64,000 nucleotides of DNA from Hyphomicrobium_A sp963759735. Its GTDB lineage: Bacteria; Pseudomonadota; Alphaproteobacteria; Rhizobiales; Hyphomicrobiaceae. Under the pieces are notes generated by a model. The model was not told the origin of the DNA. It saw only the letters and a list, made by a program, of their open reading frames with translations, and ran no database searches. Made by a program: the position numbers and the translations under genes. Positions 55,137 to 64,000 of this stretch are shown in pieces. Position 1 is the first letter of the stretch; every line of letters begins with the position of its first letter. Where the stretch lies: contig CAVXAF010000005.1 of assembly GCA_963759735.1 (NCBI GenBank), positions 1 to 64,000 of the forward strand, read 5' to 3'.

Positions 55137-57530
55137 ATGTCTGACGCAGCCGACTTCCAAGCACCGATCTCCAGGGAAATCTGGGATCTCAAGTACCGCC
55201 TAAAGGGCGCCGACGGCGCGATCAATTCGTCGCTGGACGACACCTTCTGGCGTGTCGCCCGGGCTGCCGCCTCGGTAGAGAAGGGCGGCAAGCGCGGGCG
55301 CGAGGCGTGGGCCAAACGCTTCCATGACGCCATCGCCGATCTTGGGTTCCTGCCCGCCGGCCGCATTCTGGCCGGCGCCGGCACCGGCCGTTCGGTGACT
55401 CTCTTCAACTGCTTCGTCCTCGGCAAGATCGAAGACGACCTCAGCGCCATCTTCGGAGGCGTGAAGGATGCGGCGCTGACCATGCAGCAGGGCGGCGGCA
55501 TCGGTCACGACTTCTCGACGCTGCGTCCCAAGGGTGCGCCCGTCGCCTCGATCGGCGCTGATGCGTCAGGCCCTGTGAGCTTCATGGAAGTGTGGGACGC
55601 CATGTGCCGCACCATCATGTCGGCCGGCAGCCGCCGCGGCGCCATGATGGCGACATTGCGCTGCGATCACCCCGACATCGAAGCCTTCATCGATGCGAAG
55701 GCCGAGCCGGGGCGACTGCGCAACTTCAACCTGTCGGTGCTCGTCACCGATGATTTCCTCGCTGCCGTGCGCGATGACAGCGCGTGGGACCTCAGGTTCG
55801 GCGGCAAGGTCTACCGCACGCTGCCGGCGCGCGCGCTGTGGGAGCGCATCATGCGCTCGACCTACGATTTCGCCGAGCCGGGCGTCGTGTTCATCGACCG
55901 CGTCAACGCGCGTAATAACCTCAACTACTGCGAGACCATCCACGCCACGAACCCGTGCGGTGAGCAGCCGCTTCCGCCGTTCGGCGCCTGCCTGCTCGGT
56001 TCGATAAACCTTGCCCAGCTCATCGAGCATCCCTTCACTGCCGGCGCCAAGCTCGATGTCGGCAAGCTCAAGGAGCGCGTCGGGCTCGCCGTGCGCTTTC
56101 TCGACAATGTCATCGACATCTCCAACTACCCGCTTGCCGCCCAACGCCGAGAGGCGCTCGACAAGCGGCGCATCGGCCTTGGCATCACCGGGCTCGCCGA
56201 CGCCTTGATCTTTGCCGGTATCCGCTACGGCACGCCCGAGGCGGCCAACCTCGCGGGTCAATGGATGGCCGCTATCCAGAACGCCGCTTATGCGGCGAGC
56301 GCCGCGCTCGCTGCCGAGAAGGGCGTCTTCCCGTTGTTCGACGCCGAGCGCTTCCTGGCTTCCGCCAACGTCGCCCTGCTCGACGAGGACGTACGCCAGG
56401 CGATCCGTCGCCACGGCATGCGCAACGGCTGCCTCACCTCGATTGCGCCAACCGGCACCATCTCGCTGCTCGCCGGCAATGTCTCAAGCGGCATCGAGCC
56501 GGTCTTCGACTACCACTACGCCCGCCGGCTGCTGGCCAAGGACGGCACGACCCATGAGCAAACGGTCGAGGACTATGCGCACGCAAGCTTCCGCCGCCAG
56601 TTCGGCGCCCAGGCGCCATTACCCGACACCTTCGTGCGCGCCGCCGACCTCACCCCGGCGGAACACCTTTCCATGCAGGCGGCCGTGCAGCCTTACGTCG
56701 ACAGTGCCATCTCCAAGACCATCAACTGCCCCAAGGACATCACTTTCGAGGACTTCAAGGGCATCTACCTCGAGGCTTATGGGCTTGGACTCAAGGGTTG
56801 CACCACCTACCGTCCGAACCCCATAACCGGCGCCGTCCTGACGCCCGTCGCCGAGCCCGAGCCGGAAAAAGCCCCGCCCAAACCGGCGCGGCCGCCGCTC
56901 GCCGAGGTCGTCAGCGCGGCCGAAGGAGCCGGTGACCGTGCCAGTCACCACGCGCGTGAAGGCGCGAGTATCGTCTACATGGCGCCCCCGCTCGAGCGGG
57001 AGGGTGTGCTCGCCGGCTACACCTACAAGCTCAAGTGGCCGGCGTCCGACCACGCCATCTACGTGACCATCAACGATATCGAGCGCGACGGGCGCCGACG
57101 GCCGTTTGAGATCTTCATCAACACCCGCAACCTTGAGCATTATGCCTGGACGGTCGCCCTGACGCGCATGATCAGCGCCGTCTTTCGCCGTGGCGGCGAC
57201 GTCACGTTCGTCGCCGATGAGTTAAAAGGTGTCTTTGACCCGCAAGGCGGCCACTGGGTAGGGGGCCGCTACGTGCCAAGCCTGCTGGCTGCCATCGGCG
57301 AAGTCATCGAGACGCACATGCGGCGCACGGGCTTCCTGCAGTCGGACGAGGTGCAGCTCGCGCTGTCCGAAAGTCAGCGCCAGCACGCGGCGGCGGCGCA
57401 GAGCGAAGGCGAGGCAGAAGCCAAACGCCCCACGCGCGTCAAACTTTGCCCCCGCTGCTCGTCCGCCGACTACGTGCAACGGGAAGGCTGCTGGGTCTGC
57501 GACGCGTGTGGTTTTTCGCGCTGCGGCTGA
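55137..57530 (+). CDS. nrdJ: adenosylcobalamin-dependent ribonucleotide reductase (class II)
   Basis: A 797-residue B12-dependent reductase making deoxynucleotides with or without oxygen. Visible in order: 'PAGRILAGAGTGRSVTLFNCFV' (redox Cys), 'MQQGGGIGHDFSTLRPKGAPV', 'ATNPCGEQPLPPFGACLLGSINL' (radical Cys in NPCGE), 'APTGTISLLAGNVSSGIEPVF' and 'KTINCPKDITFEDF'. After a Pro-rich linker comes a TSCPD-like domain ('YKLKWPASDHAIYVTINDI', 'FEIFINTRNLEHYAW') and a four-Cys zinc ribbon 'CPRCSSADYVQREGCWVCDACG'. The ATG at 55137 is preferred; an ATG five codons earlier exists. Confidence 0.95.
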   Translation: MSDAADFQAPISREIWDLKYRLKGADGAINSSLDDTFWRVARAAASVEKGGKRGREAWAKRFHDAIADLGFLPAGRILAGAGTGRSVTLFNCFVLGKIEDDLSAIFGGVKDAALTMQQGGGIGHDFSTLRPKGAPVASIGADASGPVSFMEVWDAMCRTIMSAGSRRGAMMATLRCDHPDIEAFIDAKAEPGRLRNFNLSVLVTDDFLAAVRDDSAWDLRFGGKVYRTLPARALWERIMRSTYDFAEPGVVFIDRVNARNNLNYCETIHATNPCGEQPLPPFGACLLGSINLAQLIEHPFTAGAKLDVGKLKERVGLAVRFLDNVIDISNYPLAAQRREALDKRRIGLGITGLADALIFAGIRYGTPEAANLAGQWMAAIQNAAYAASAALAAEKGVFPLFDAERFLASANVALLDEDVRQAIRRHGMRNGCLTSIAPTGTISLLAGNVSSGIEPVFDYHYARRLLAKDGTTHEQTVEDYAHASFRRQFGAQAPLPDTFVRAADLTPAEHLSMQAAVQPYVDSAISKTINCPKDITFEDFKGIYLEAYGLGLKGCTTYRPNPITGAVLTPVAEPEPEKAPPKPARPPLAEVVSAAEGAGDRASHHAREGASIVYMAPPLEREGVLAGYTYKLKWPASDHAIYVTINDIERDGRRRPFEIFINTRNLEHYAWTVALTRMISAVFRRGGDVTFVADELKGVFDPQGGHWVGGRYVPSLLAAIGEVIETHMRRTGFLQSDEVQLALSESQRQHAAAAQSEGEAEAKRPTRVKLCPRCSSADYVQREGCWVCDACGFSRCG

Positions 57531-57745
57531 GATTTAACGCGCCCACCGAAGACGCGCTGCGAAGCGACTGCGGCATTCGCGACACGCGGCAATCTTGCGT
57601 TCACTCTGCCCAAAAATCACTGACATGGAGCCACAATTCGGCTCGAAACCGGGGGCATCGTTAAGCAATGGAACCTAGGCTGGCACGAAAAGAAAACAGC
57701 GTCGAACAGCACGCGCGCCGCAAGGCCGCGAAGGGATCTTCAGTA

Positions 57746-58183
57746 ATGGTTGCGCGTATCATCGAGCTCGCCGTGTACCGGGCGCAGCGCACACTCGCTC
57801 AGCAAGAGTTGGCCGAGCGGCCCGTCCGCGCCAATAACGAATCGACCCGTTTCCATTTCTGGACCGGGGCCTCCGGCAAGCGCTACGTCCACAGCGTCTA
57901 CGATCTGATGGACTGCCCGCCGCTGCCGGCCGCCAACTACGTTCTGGTACGCCGCAAAGCCAACGGTCGTGCCGAGGCGTTGTCGATCGCCCGCGTCAGC
58001 AATGACGCACCTTCGCTCAATCTCGCTGAGATCCGCCAGCGCGCCGCCGAACTCGGTGCCGAAGAGGTCCACGTTCACCTCCTCGCCGACAACGCCAAGC
58101 TGAGCAAGCTCATCGAGTTTGACCTGCGCACCGGCCAAGTCGAAGCCGATGTCGCCAGCATCGCCGGCGGCCGCGCCAGCTAA
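57746..58183 (+). CDS. conserved hypothetical protein
   Basis: A 145-residue protein (MVARIIELAVYRAQRTL...) with an alpha/beta pattern: 'RFHFWTGASGKRYVHSVYDLMDCPPLPAANYVLVRR' and 'LGAEEVHVHLLADNAKLSKLIEFDL'. I do not recognise a named family, though similar proteins occur in Hyphomicrobiales. The start at 57746 has AAGGGA nine bases before. A longer frame starts at 57668 (MEPRLARKEN) but adds an arginine-rich head without a ribosome site. Confidence 0.6.
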   Translation: MVARIIELAVYRAQRTLAQQELAERPVRANNESTRFHFWTGASGKRYVHSVYDLMDCPPLPAANYVLVRRKANGRAEALSIARVSNDAPSLNLAEIRQRAAELGAEEVHVHLLADNAKLSKLIEFDLRTGQVEADVASIAGGRAS

Positions 58184-58216
58184 AGGCGCGCCGCAGCACG
58201 CCTCGCTGCACCTTTA

Positions 58217-58903
58217 TCAATCGCGCCGCGCGGCCAGCACCGTGCGATAGCAAAACCTCCGAGCATCCGCCGCCTTGAAAGGCCGCGCCGCTGCTGGTTG
58301 CCGAATAAATTCCCGTACCATCGCCGCCGCGCTGGCGCGCGTGTGCCGATCTCCCGGCCCGCGCGTTGCATAGCTACCCACCAGCGCCTGCAGCCGCTCC
58401 AGCTCGCGCTCGCGAATGCCGAGCTGGGCGAGGTGCGCCATGGTGCTCGCCAGGTAATCGATGTTGTTGCCCGAGCGCCCCTGGCCGCCGCGCACGAAAT
58501 GCGCCTGCTCGGCCAGCGACAGCCGGCCCGCATAGCTGGGATGCGCGCGCTCTACGAGGAACGTCAGCGCCATCACCTCCGCCCGTTCGCCGGACATCAG
58601 CGTCACCGGCACCAGCGCCTCGCGATAGACGCTCGCCACCTGCTCGCGCTCACGCAGGTAAAGCAGCGTCTGGCGGACGTTCCGAGGCGCCACGCGAAAC
58701 GCCAGCCCCTCGCAGGTGCCGCCGCGGTCGAGGCCAAGCACGAGGCCGGGGCGGCGCGATGATCCACGGTGAAAGCGCGAATAGATGCAGAAGCTGCGCC
58801 GCCATCCGACCAGTCGCGCGTGTACGATCTCTTCGGCTTCGAAGCCCGGCCGCCACATCAGCGAGCCATAGGCGAAAATCCAGAGATCATGCGCGCCCTG
58901 CAT
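58217..58903 (-). CDS. chaC: glutathione-specific gamma-glutamylcyclotransferase
   Basis: A 228-residue ChaC-type enzyme that splits glutathione to 5-oxoproline and Cys-Gly. 'DLWIFAYGSLMWRPGFEAEEIVHARLVGWRRSFCIYS' is the family start with the YGSLMW gamma-glutamyl-binding loop; 'GLVLGLDRGGTCEGLAFRV' and 'YLASTMAHLAQLGIRERELERLQ' follow. The ATG at 58901-58903 lies two bases after the tyrA stop, so it is the third gene of a hisC-tyrA-chaC operon. Confidence 0.9.
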   Translation of the reverse strand: MQGAHDLWIFAYGSLMWRPGFEAEEIVHARLVGWRRSFCIYSRFHRGSSRRPGLVLGLDRGGTCEGLAFRVAPRNVRQTLLYLREREQVASVYREALVPVTLMSGERAEVMALTFLVERAHPSYAGRLSLAEQAHFVRGGQGRSGNNIDYLASTMAHLAQLGIRERELERLQALVGSYATRGPGDRHTRASAAAMVREFIRQPAAARPFKAADARRFCYRTVLAARRD

Positions 58904-58905
58904 CG

Positions 58906-59868
58906 CTATTTGCGCGCCGCTTTCTCCGTAGGGTCGGGCGCCGGCTGGGCGCTCGCATGTCCGCGGCCGAAGTCGGGCGCCGGCGTATCCTGCCCGGCGG
59001 CGATGATGCCGCGGCGGACGGCACGCGCCTCCGAGAAACGGCGGAACAACGTGTCGCCGTCGGCGCTCTCTATGGCCTGCTGCAGTTCCGCCAGGTCGGT
59101 CGAGAAGCGCCGCAGCATCTCCAGCACGGCTTCCTTGTTGTTGAGGAACACGTCGCGCCACATGGTCGGATCGGACGCTGCGATGCGGGTGAAGTCCCTA
59201 AAGCCGCCAGCTGAGAACTTGATGACCTCCTTGTCGGTCACCCGTTCCAGATGCTCGGCCGTGTTGACGATGTTGTAGGCGATGAGGTGCGGCAGATGGC
59301 TGGTTATGGCCAGCACCATGTCGTGGTGCGGAGCCGTCATGATCTCGACCTTGGAGCCGAGCGCCGTCCAGAACGCCTTCAGCTTGTCGACGGCAGCAGC
59401 GTCCGTATCCGGCTCCGGCGTAAGGATCGTCCAGCGGCCGTCGAACAGCTCGGCAAATCCCGCCTCCGGGCCGGACTGCTCGGTGCCGGCGATGGGATGG
59501 CCGGGCACGAAGTGCACACCCGGCGGTACGTGCGGGTGCATGTCGTGCACGACCGCCGCCTTGACCGAGCCGACGTCGGTCAGGATGGCTCCGGTGCGCA
59601 GATGCGGCGCGATCTCCGCGGTGAGCGGCCCGCAGGCGCCAACCGGCACGCTGAGGATGACAAGGTCGGCGCCCCGCACCGCTTCGGCGGCGCTGTCGAA
59701 GCCCTTGTCGATGAGGCCGAGCTTGAGCGCGGTATCGAGGGTCGCCCGCGTCCGTGCGCTGCCGACGATCTCCTTGGCCAGTCCCTTGCGACGCATGGCG
59801 TGGCTGATCGACGAGCCGATGAGGCCGATGCCGAGCAGCGCCACGCGTTCGAACATCGGCTGCGTCAT
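58906..59868 (-). CDS. tyrA: prephenate/arogenate dehydrogenase (cyclohexadienyl)
   Basis: A 320-residue NAD(P)-dependent enzyme for tyrosine synthesis. The Rossmann start 'VALLGIGLIGSSISHAMRRKG', the substrate His in 'VPGHPIAGTEQSGPEAGFAELF', 'HHDMVLAITSHLPHLIAY' and 'GGFRDFTRIAASDPTMWRDVF' are typical. There is no fused chorismate mutase. The ATG overlaps the hisC stop by four bases (ATGA), and chaC follows two bases downstream. Confidence 0.96.
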   Translation of the reverse strand: MTQPMFERVALLGIGLIGSSISHAMRRKGLAKEIVGSARTRATLDTALKLGLIDKGFDSAAEAVRGADLVILSVPVGACGPLTAEIAPHLRTGAILTDVGSVKAAVVHDMHPHVPPGVHFVPGHPIAGTEQSGPEAGFAELFDGRWTILTPEPDTDAAAVDKLKAFWTALGSKVEIMTAPHHDMVLAITSHLPHLIAYNIVNTAEHLERVTDKEVIKFSAGGFRDFTRIAASDPTMWRDVFLNNKEAVLEMLRRFSTDLAELQQAIESADGDTLFRRFSEARAVRRGIIAAGQDTPAPDFGRGHASAQPAPDPTEKAARK

Positions 59869-60973
59869 GCCGGTCGCCCTGCGAAGAAGTCGGCGAGCGC
59901 AGCGACGACAGCGCGATTATCTGCCTCCGTGCCGATCGTCACCCGCAGGCAGTCCGGCAGCCCGTAGGCCGCCACCTTGCGCACGATGATGGCGCGCGCC
60001 TTGAGGTATTTGTCGGCGGCGTTCGGCATCGCGCCCGCTGCCCTCGGAAAAATGCAGGAGGACGAAGTTGGCGACGCTCGGCGTCACCTTCAGGCCGAGC
60101 TTCTCGAGTTCGGACGACAGCCACGGCATCCAGCGCTCGTTGTGCGCGGCGGAGGCTTCCTCGTGCGCCTTGTCGGCAATCGCGGCGGCGCCGGCGGCCA
60201 TCGCCGGCAGCGGATATGTTGAACGGACCGCGGATGCGGTTGAGCACGTCGGCCACCGCCTCCGGGCAGTAGGCCCAGCCAAGGCGCAGACCGGCCAGCC
60301 CATGAATTTTCGAGAACGTGCGCGTCATGACGGTATTCTCCGTCGTCGCAACCAGTTCGATGCCCGCTTCGTAGTCGTTGCGCTGCACGTACTCGGCATA
60401 TGCGGCATCGAGGACCAGCAGCACATGGCCCGGCAGTCGCGCGCGGAGCGAGCGCACCTCATCGAACGAGATGTAGGTCCCGGTCGGATTGTTGGGATTG
60501 GCTAGGAACACCATCTTGGTGCGCTCGCTGACGCGCTCAAGGATGGCGTCTACGTCGGTGCGATAGTTGCTCTCCGGCGCCACGACGGGCGTTGCGCCGT
60601 TCGCCAGCACGATGATGCGATAAAGCAGGAAGCCGTGCTCGGTGAAGATCGCCTCATCGCCTGGGCCGAGGTAGGCATGCGCCAACATCGTCAACAGTTC
60701 GTCCGAGCCCGCACCGCAGACGATCCGCGAGGGATTGAGGCCGTAGCGGGCAGCGATGGCTGCGCGCAGCAGCGTCGCCGAACCGTCGGGGTAGCGCTCG
60801 AGCGTGCCGGCCGTCTCGTGGAACGCGGCAACCGCCTTTGGGCTCGGCCCCAGCGGAGTCTCGTTCGACGACAACTTGATCGGCTTGATCCCCGCCGGCA
60901 GGCTGCTCTCGCCCGGGACATAGGGGTCGATTTCAAGAATGCCCGCCTTGGGCTGGGGAATGGCGATAGCCAT
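59865..60973 (-). CDS. hisC: histidinol-phosphate/aromatic aminotransferase (two frameshifts)
   Basis: A PLP fold-type I aminotransferase of about 369 residues. 'KLSSNETPLGPSPKAVAAF', 'CGAGSDELLTMLAHAYLGPGD', 'LANPNNPTGTYISFDEV', and the PLP lysine in 'TFSKIHGLAGLRLGWAYCPE' are in the first frame. It shifts at about 60,215 (GPFNI to PAMAAGAAAIADKAHEEA) and again near 60,045 (HFSEG to NAADKYLKARAIIVRKVAAYG), ending FFAGRPA at 59,865. With tyrA beside it, it may transaminate aromatic keto acids as well as imidazole-acetol phosphate. Confidence 0.92.
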
Positions 60974-61142
60974 AAGTGCGGTCCGGATTGATTCAAGCCT
61001 GGAGTCCCCAGGCGCGGCAAGTGATACAGACGCCGGGACGGGAAGGCAAAGGCTTGAACATGCAAAGCAAGCCAGTAACCGGGTCGTGTGCGATCCACCA
61101 CTTGACGGCGCCGGGCCGGTGCCGATATTCCCTTGCGGACGT

Positions 61143-61197
61143 CGTGGTGATTTGGCCGGCCGGCTTGCAACCACGTTAAATAAGTCGCTAAAAAGGG
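61143..61197 (+). ncRNA. SAM-II riboswitch
   Basis: The leader contains the full SAM-II (metA element) core. CGTGG (61143-61147) pairs with CCACG (61171-61175), the loop has TGATTTG and a GGCCGGCCGGC segment, then GCTTGCAACCACG and the 3' pseudoknot part TTAAATAAGTCGCTAAAAAG. This short pseudoknot binds S-adenosylmethionine and represses methionine genes; it is found mostly in alphaproteobacteria. It lies about 100 bases before metX. Confidence 0.93.
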
Positions 61198-61223
61198 CCG
61201 CGCGCACCCGGTTAGTGGATGAG

Positions 61224-61257
61224 CGGCCTGAGGGCCTGCAATCCCGGCCGGGTTTTT
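61224..61257 (+). terminator. terminator after SAM-II riboswitch
   Basis: CGGCC (61224-61228) pairs with GGCCG (61246-61250) and GGG (61232-61234) with CCC (61243-61245), leaving a TGA bulge and an eight-base loop, followed by GG and TTTTT (61253-61257). It sits 27 bases after the riboswitch and 43 before metX, a plausible expression platform. A translational mechanism is also possible. Confidence 0.7.
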
Positions 61258-61299
61258 GTTTGCCCTCGCATGTGCGCGGGCAGGGAGCGCGCATCAGAG

Positions 61300-62500
61300 A
61301 TGCCAGTGCATCCGACAGTAGCGGAAGTCGAAGCTAACGCGGGGCCCAACCTCCGCCTGGCCGAGGCGAACAATCCCTCGAGCAAGGTATTGCGCCTGCC
61401 CGAGAGCGAGCCGCTGCGTCTCGCCTGCGACCAAGTGCTGTCGCCGATCTCCATCGCCTACGAGACCTACGGCACGCTCAACGCCGACAAGTCGAACGCA
61501 ATCCTCGTCTGCCATGCGCTGACCGGCGACCAGTACGTCGCCTCCGAGCATCCGGTGACCAAGAAGCCGGGATGGTGGTCGACCCTCGTCGGCCCCGGCA
61601 AGCCGATCGACACAGACCGGTTCTTTGTCATCAGCCCCAACATCCTCGGCGGGTGCATGGGCTCCACGGGGCCGGCCTCGATCGATCCGCGCACCGGCAA
61701 GCCGTACGGCCTCAATTTCCCCGTCATCACCATCGGCGACATGGTGAATGCGCAGGTACGCCTGATCGATCACCTCGGCATCGACCAGCTGTTCTCCGTG
61801 ATCGGCGGCTCGATGGGAGGCATGCAGGTGCTCGAGTGGGCGGCAAGCCATCCCGAGCGCGTGTTCTCCGCGGTGCCGATCGCCACCGCGGCCTGGCATT
61901 CCTCGCAGAACATCGCCTTCCACGAGGTTGGCCGGCAGGCGGTGATGGCCGACCCCGACTGGTGCGGCGGCGACTATCATTCCTTCGGCAAGGTGCCGCG
62001 CAACGGCCTCTCCGTCGCGCGCATGGCCGCGCACATCACCTACCTGTCGGAGGACGCGCTGCAGCGCAAGTTCGGCCGCTCCCTGCAGGAGCGCTCGAAG
62101 GTCACGTTCTCATTCAGCGCCGACTTCCAGGTGGAGAGCTACCTGCGCCATCAGGGCTCGACCTTCGTCGACCGCTTCGACGCCAACAGCTACCTCTATA
62201 TTACGCGGGCGATGGACTATTTCGACCTCGGCGCCGAGCGGGGCGACGTGCTGGCCAATGCCTTCCGCGGCACCAAAACGACGGTTCTGCGTCGTCTCCT
62301 TCACCAGCGACTGGCTTTATCCGACGCGCGAGAGTCGCGAGATCGTGCACGCGCTCAACGCAGTTGCTGCCAATGTCTCGTTCGTCGAGATCGACAGCAA
62401 CAATGGCCACGATGCGTTCTTGCTGGAGGAACCGGAGTTCTTCGCCACGGTGCGGGGGTTCCTGAGTTCTGCAGGCGTCAAACGCGGGCTCAAGGTATAA
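61300..62500 (+). CDS. metX: homoserine O-acetyltransferase (frameshifted)
   Basis: An alpha/beta-hydrolase-fold acyltransferase of about 399 residues, the first dedicated step of methionine synthesis. 'SPISIAYETYGTLNADKSNAIL', 'HALTGDQYVA', 'NILGGCMGSTGPASIDP' and the nucleophile elbow 'IGGSMGGMQVLEWA' are in the first frame. An extra A at about 62,281 shifts the frame; the rest, with catalytic Asp ('SFTSDWLYPT') and His ('NNGHDAFL'), continues to the TAA at 62,500. Controlled by the SAM-II riboswitch upstream. The start ATG at 61300 begins MPVHPTVAEVEAN. Confidence 0.93.
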
Positions 62501-62506
62501 GGCCGA

Positions 62507-63145
62507 TGCAAAAGCTTCCTCGGGGTCCGGGCGCCGCCCGCGTCGACCACCTGCTCATCGCCGAAATGGTTGCCCCGGGTTCGCGCGTGCTCGACGTCGG
62601 CTGCGGCGATGGCGCCCTGCTGCAGCTACTCGCCGAGACCAAATCGACGGACGGGCGCGGGGTCGAGCTGTCACGCGAACGGGTGAACGCCTGCGTTATG
62701 CGGGGGCTGTCGGTGGTCCAGGGCGACGCCGACCGAGACCTTGCCCAATACCCCGACCAGGCCTTCGACTACGCCATTCTCAGCCTGACCATTCAGGCGA
62801 CGCGCTACCCCAAAACGGTGCTGGAAAACCTGCTGCGCATCGGCCGCCGCGCCATTGTGTCGTTTCCGAACTTCGGTCACTGGCGCATCCGCACCGAACT
62901 GCTGTTCACCGGCCGCATGCCGCAGACCCGCAATCTGCCCGAGCCCTGGTACACCAGCCCGGATGCGCACCTGTGCACGATCAAGGACTTCGCCGACCTC
63001 GTCGCCCTGGTCGATGCCGAGGTCGAGGAGGCCGTGGCCTTCAATACCTCCGGGCAGCGACTGCCGATGCGCCGTTCGATAACGCATGCAGAACCTGCTG
63101 GGCGAGAAGGCCGTGTTTCTTTTGCGCAAGCGCCAGACACCCTGA
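62507..63145 (+). CDS. metW: MetW methyltransferase-like protein (frameshifted)
   Basis: A class I SAM-dependent fold of about 212 residues that works with MetX. 'VLDVGCGDGALLQLLAE' is the SAM motif; 'LSLTIQATRYPKTVLENLLRIGRRAIVSFPNFGHWRIR' and 'LPEPWYTSPDAHLCTIKDF' are typical of MetW. The frame breaks near 63,065-63,090; the expected end 'MQNLLGEKAVFLLRKRQTP' is in another frame and stops at 63,145. It begins six bases after metX. The joined metX-metW reading frame is an artefact of the metX indel. Confidence 0.9.
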
Positions 63146-63311
63146 GCCAAGGCGCCCTGACAGGTGGGACCGTCCAACCTGCGCGGTTTCGCCATACCCT
63201 CAACGTTTCCGGCGCTTTCTTGACACTCCCAGGGGCCGTCACTATGGTGCGCGCCGTTGACAAAACCTGCCGTTAGGTAGCCTCGAAAACGCAACTGGAC
63301 CGATTAAAACC

Positions 63312-63722
63312 ATGTCGTCCGAAGGGAAGGATCCGACCCCGGGACATGGCCAGATCAGCCCTGAGGAGCGAGAGGCTTTTCGCCAGCGCTCAGTCGCTAT
63401 CGGGAAACGGCTCGGCGAGGCAAAAACTCGCCGGGAACCGGTAGATCGCTCGGCTGAGAACCGGGCCCGTGGCGAAGCCTTCGCCAAGGCCTTCCGGTTC
63501 GTCGCCGAGCTGTTGATTGGGGTTGGCATCGGCGGGTTTATCGGGTGGGCGCTCGATCGCCAGCTCGGTACGGGGCCTTGGCTCCTGGTCGTATTCGTCA
63601 TCCTCGGCTTTGCCGCGGGTCTGGCGACGGTGATCCGGTCAGCTCAGGAAGAGCAGAAGAAACAGCAAGCATCGCAGCTTGCCGCGCCGTCCGTAGCGGA
63701 CGACGACGAGGACGACAGGTAG
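63312..63722 (+). CDS. atpI: ATP synthase protein I (AtpI)
   Basis: A 136-residue membrane protein with a charged N-terminus and two helices (AELLIGVGIGGFIGWALDR and GPWLLVVFVILGFAAGLATVIR), typical of the F0F1 assembly factor AtpI, here the alphaproteobacterial AtpI/AtpZ type. A polar Glu/Gln/Asp tail follows. It leads the atp F0 operon, just before atpB. Confidence 0.92.
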   Translation: MSSEGKDPTPGHGQISPEEREAFRQRSVAIGKRLGEAKTRREPVDRSAENRARGEAFAKAFRFVAELLIGVGIGGFIGWALDRQLGTGPWLLVVFVILGFAAGLATVIRSAQEEQKKQQASQLAAPSVADDDEDDR

Positions 63723-63733
63723 GGGAACGGACC

Positions 63734-64000
63734 TTGGCTGCAGAAGGTGCGCATGGGGCGGCTACGCACGGCCCCATGGAACAGTTCCAGATCAAGCGAC
63801 TCATCCCGATCGACCTGTTCGGGTACGATGTGTCGTTCACCAACGCGTCGCTGTTCATGGTGATCGCGGTGCTGGTGATCCCGCTGTTCTACCTCATCGC
63901 CATGAACCGCCGCGCGCTGGTTCCCGGCACGCCTTCAGTCCACTGCCGAGCTTAGCTACGAGTTCATCGCCAACATGGTGCGCGAGAACGTCGGCGAGAA
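63734..64000 (+). CDS. atpB: ATP synthase F0 subunit a (partial, frameshifted)
   Basis: The N-terminus of the proton channel subunit. 'EQFQIKRLIPIDLFGYDVSFTNASLFMVIAVLVIPLFYL' gives the first amphipathic part and first membrane helix. The frame breaks near 63,926, after 'RALVPG'; the next frame has 'LQSTAELSYEFIANMVRENVGE', the conserved continuation, up to the window edge. Start TTG 63734 has a GGGGAACGG site; the ATG at 63776 (MEQFQ) is the alternative. Confidence 0.9.

Noticed and set aside
61219..63276. A single 685-residue reading frame joining metX and metW
   Set aside because: It reads out of frame between 62,281 and about 62,500, where the true MetX end (SFTSDWLYP, NNGHDAFL) lies in another frame. 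The fusion is produced by one extra base, not a real gene fusion.

Overview
The window is a GC-rich chromosomal segment of an alphaproteobacterium, most likely Hyphomicrobiales (Rhizobiales). The main evidence is the gene order aroA-cmk-rpsA-sppA-ihfB-lapA-trpF-trpB-trpA-accD-folC, a DUF4169/ribbon-helix-helix pair, a FYDLN-acid (TIGR02300) gene, a three-subunit transhydrogenase preceded by a tiny aa3-oxidase subunit IV gene, a hisC-tyrA operon, and a SAM-II riboswitch before metX-metW. I cannot name the genus.

Layout. 0-2.9 kb: start of a glutathione S-transferase, a DHFR-fold reductase, a haloacetate-dehalogenase-like hydrolase and two small genes. 3-7.6 kb: fumC, then UDP-sugar genes (UDP-glucuronate decarboxylase, UDP-glucose dehydrogenase) with a NusG-like antiterminator. 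8-12.4 kb: a small gene pair and a long AsmA-family gene. 12.7-18.5 kb: uvrD/pcrA, a cupin, folC and accD. 18.6-27.3 kb: the trp/lapA/ihfB/sppA/rpsA/cmk/aroA block on the minus strand. 27.5-36 kb: FYDLN-acid gene, tRNA-Ala, cold-shock protein, OxyR, two exported cell-wall genes (DUF882 and L,D-transpeptidase) and an orphan sigma-54 response regulator. 36-43 kb: oligoendopeptidase, Kup potassium transporter, ABC1 kinase and a GAF-GGDEF diguanylate cyclase. 43-46.4 kb: pntAA-pntAB-pntB. 46.5-52.3 kb: an accessory-looking stretch of small secreted or membrane proteins, an exported trypsin-like protease, an exported haloacid-dehalogenase-like protein, CsbD and a badly broken TPR-like gene. 52.4-64 kb: gph, alanine dehydrogenase, class II ribonucleotide reductase, chaC-tyrA-hisC, riboswitch-metX-metW, and the start of the ATP synthase F0 operon (atpI, atpB).

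The genes are mainly housekeeping: aromatic amino-acid synthesis (aroA, trpFBA, tyrA, hisC), methionine (metXW), folate and fatty-acid precursors, translation (rpsA), redox balance (pnt, oxyR) and envelope maintenance. I did not find phage, insertion sequences, CRISPR or a clear new defence system.

The most important caution is sequence quality. At least 15 single-base-type frameshifts break otherwise well-conserved genes, including ugd, hisC, metX, metW, gph, pepF and atpB. The shifted frames continue the expected protein, so indels in the assembly are a better explanation than mass pseudogenisation. Coordinates below span the whole intended gene in these cases. The points most worth following up are the SAM-II riboswitch with a downstream terminator, an exported haloacid-dehalogenase relative with an altered active-site motif, two divergent small genes whose start codons overlap in one CATG, and the NusG paralogue beside the UDP-sugar genes.
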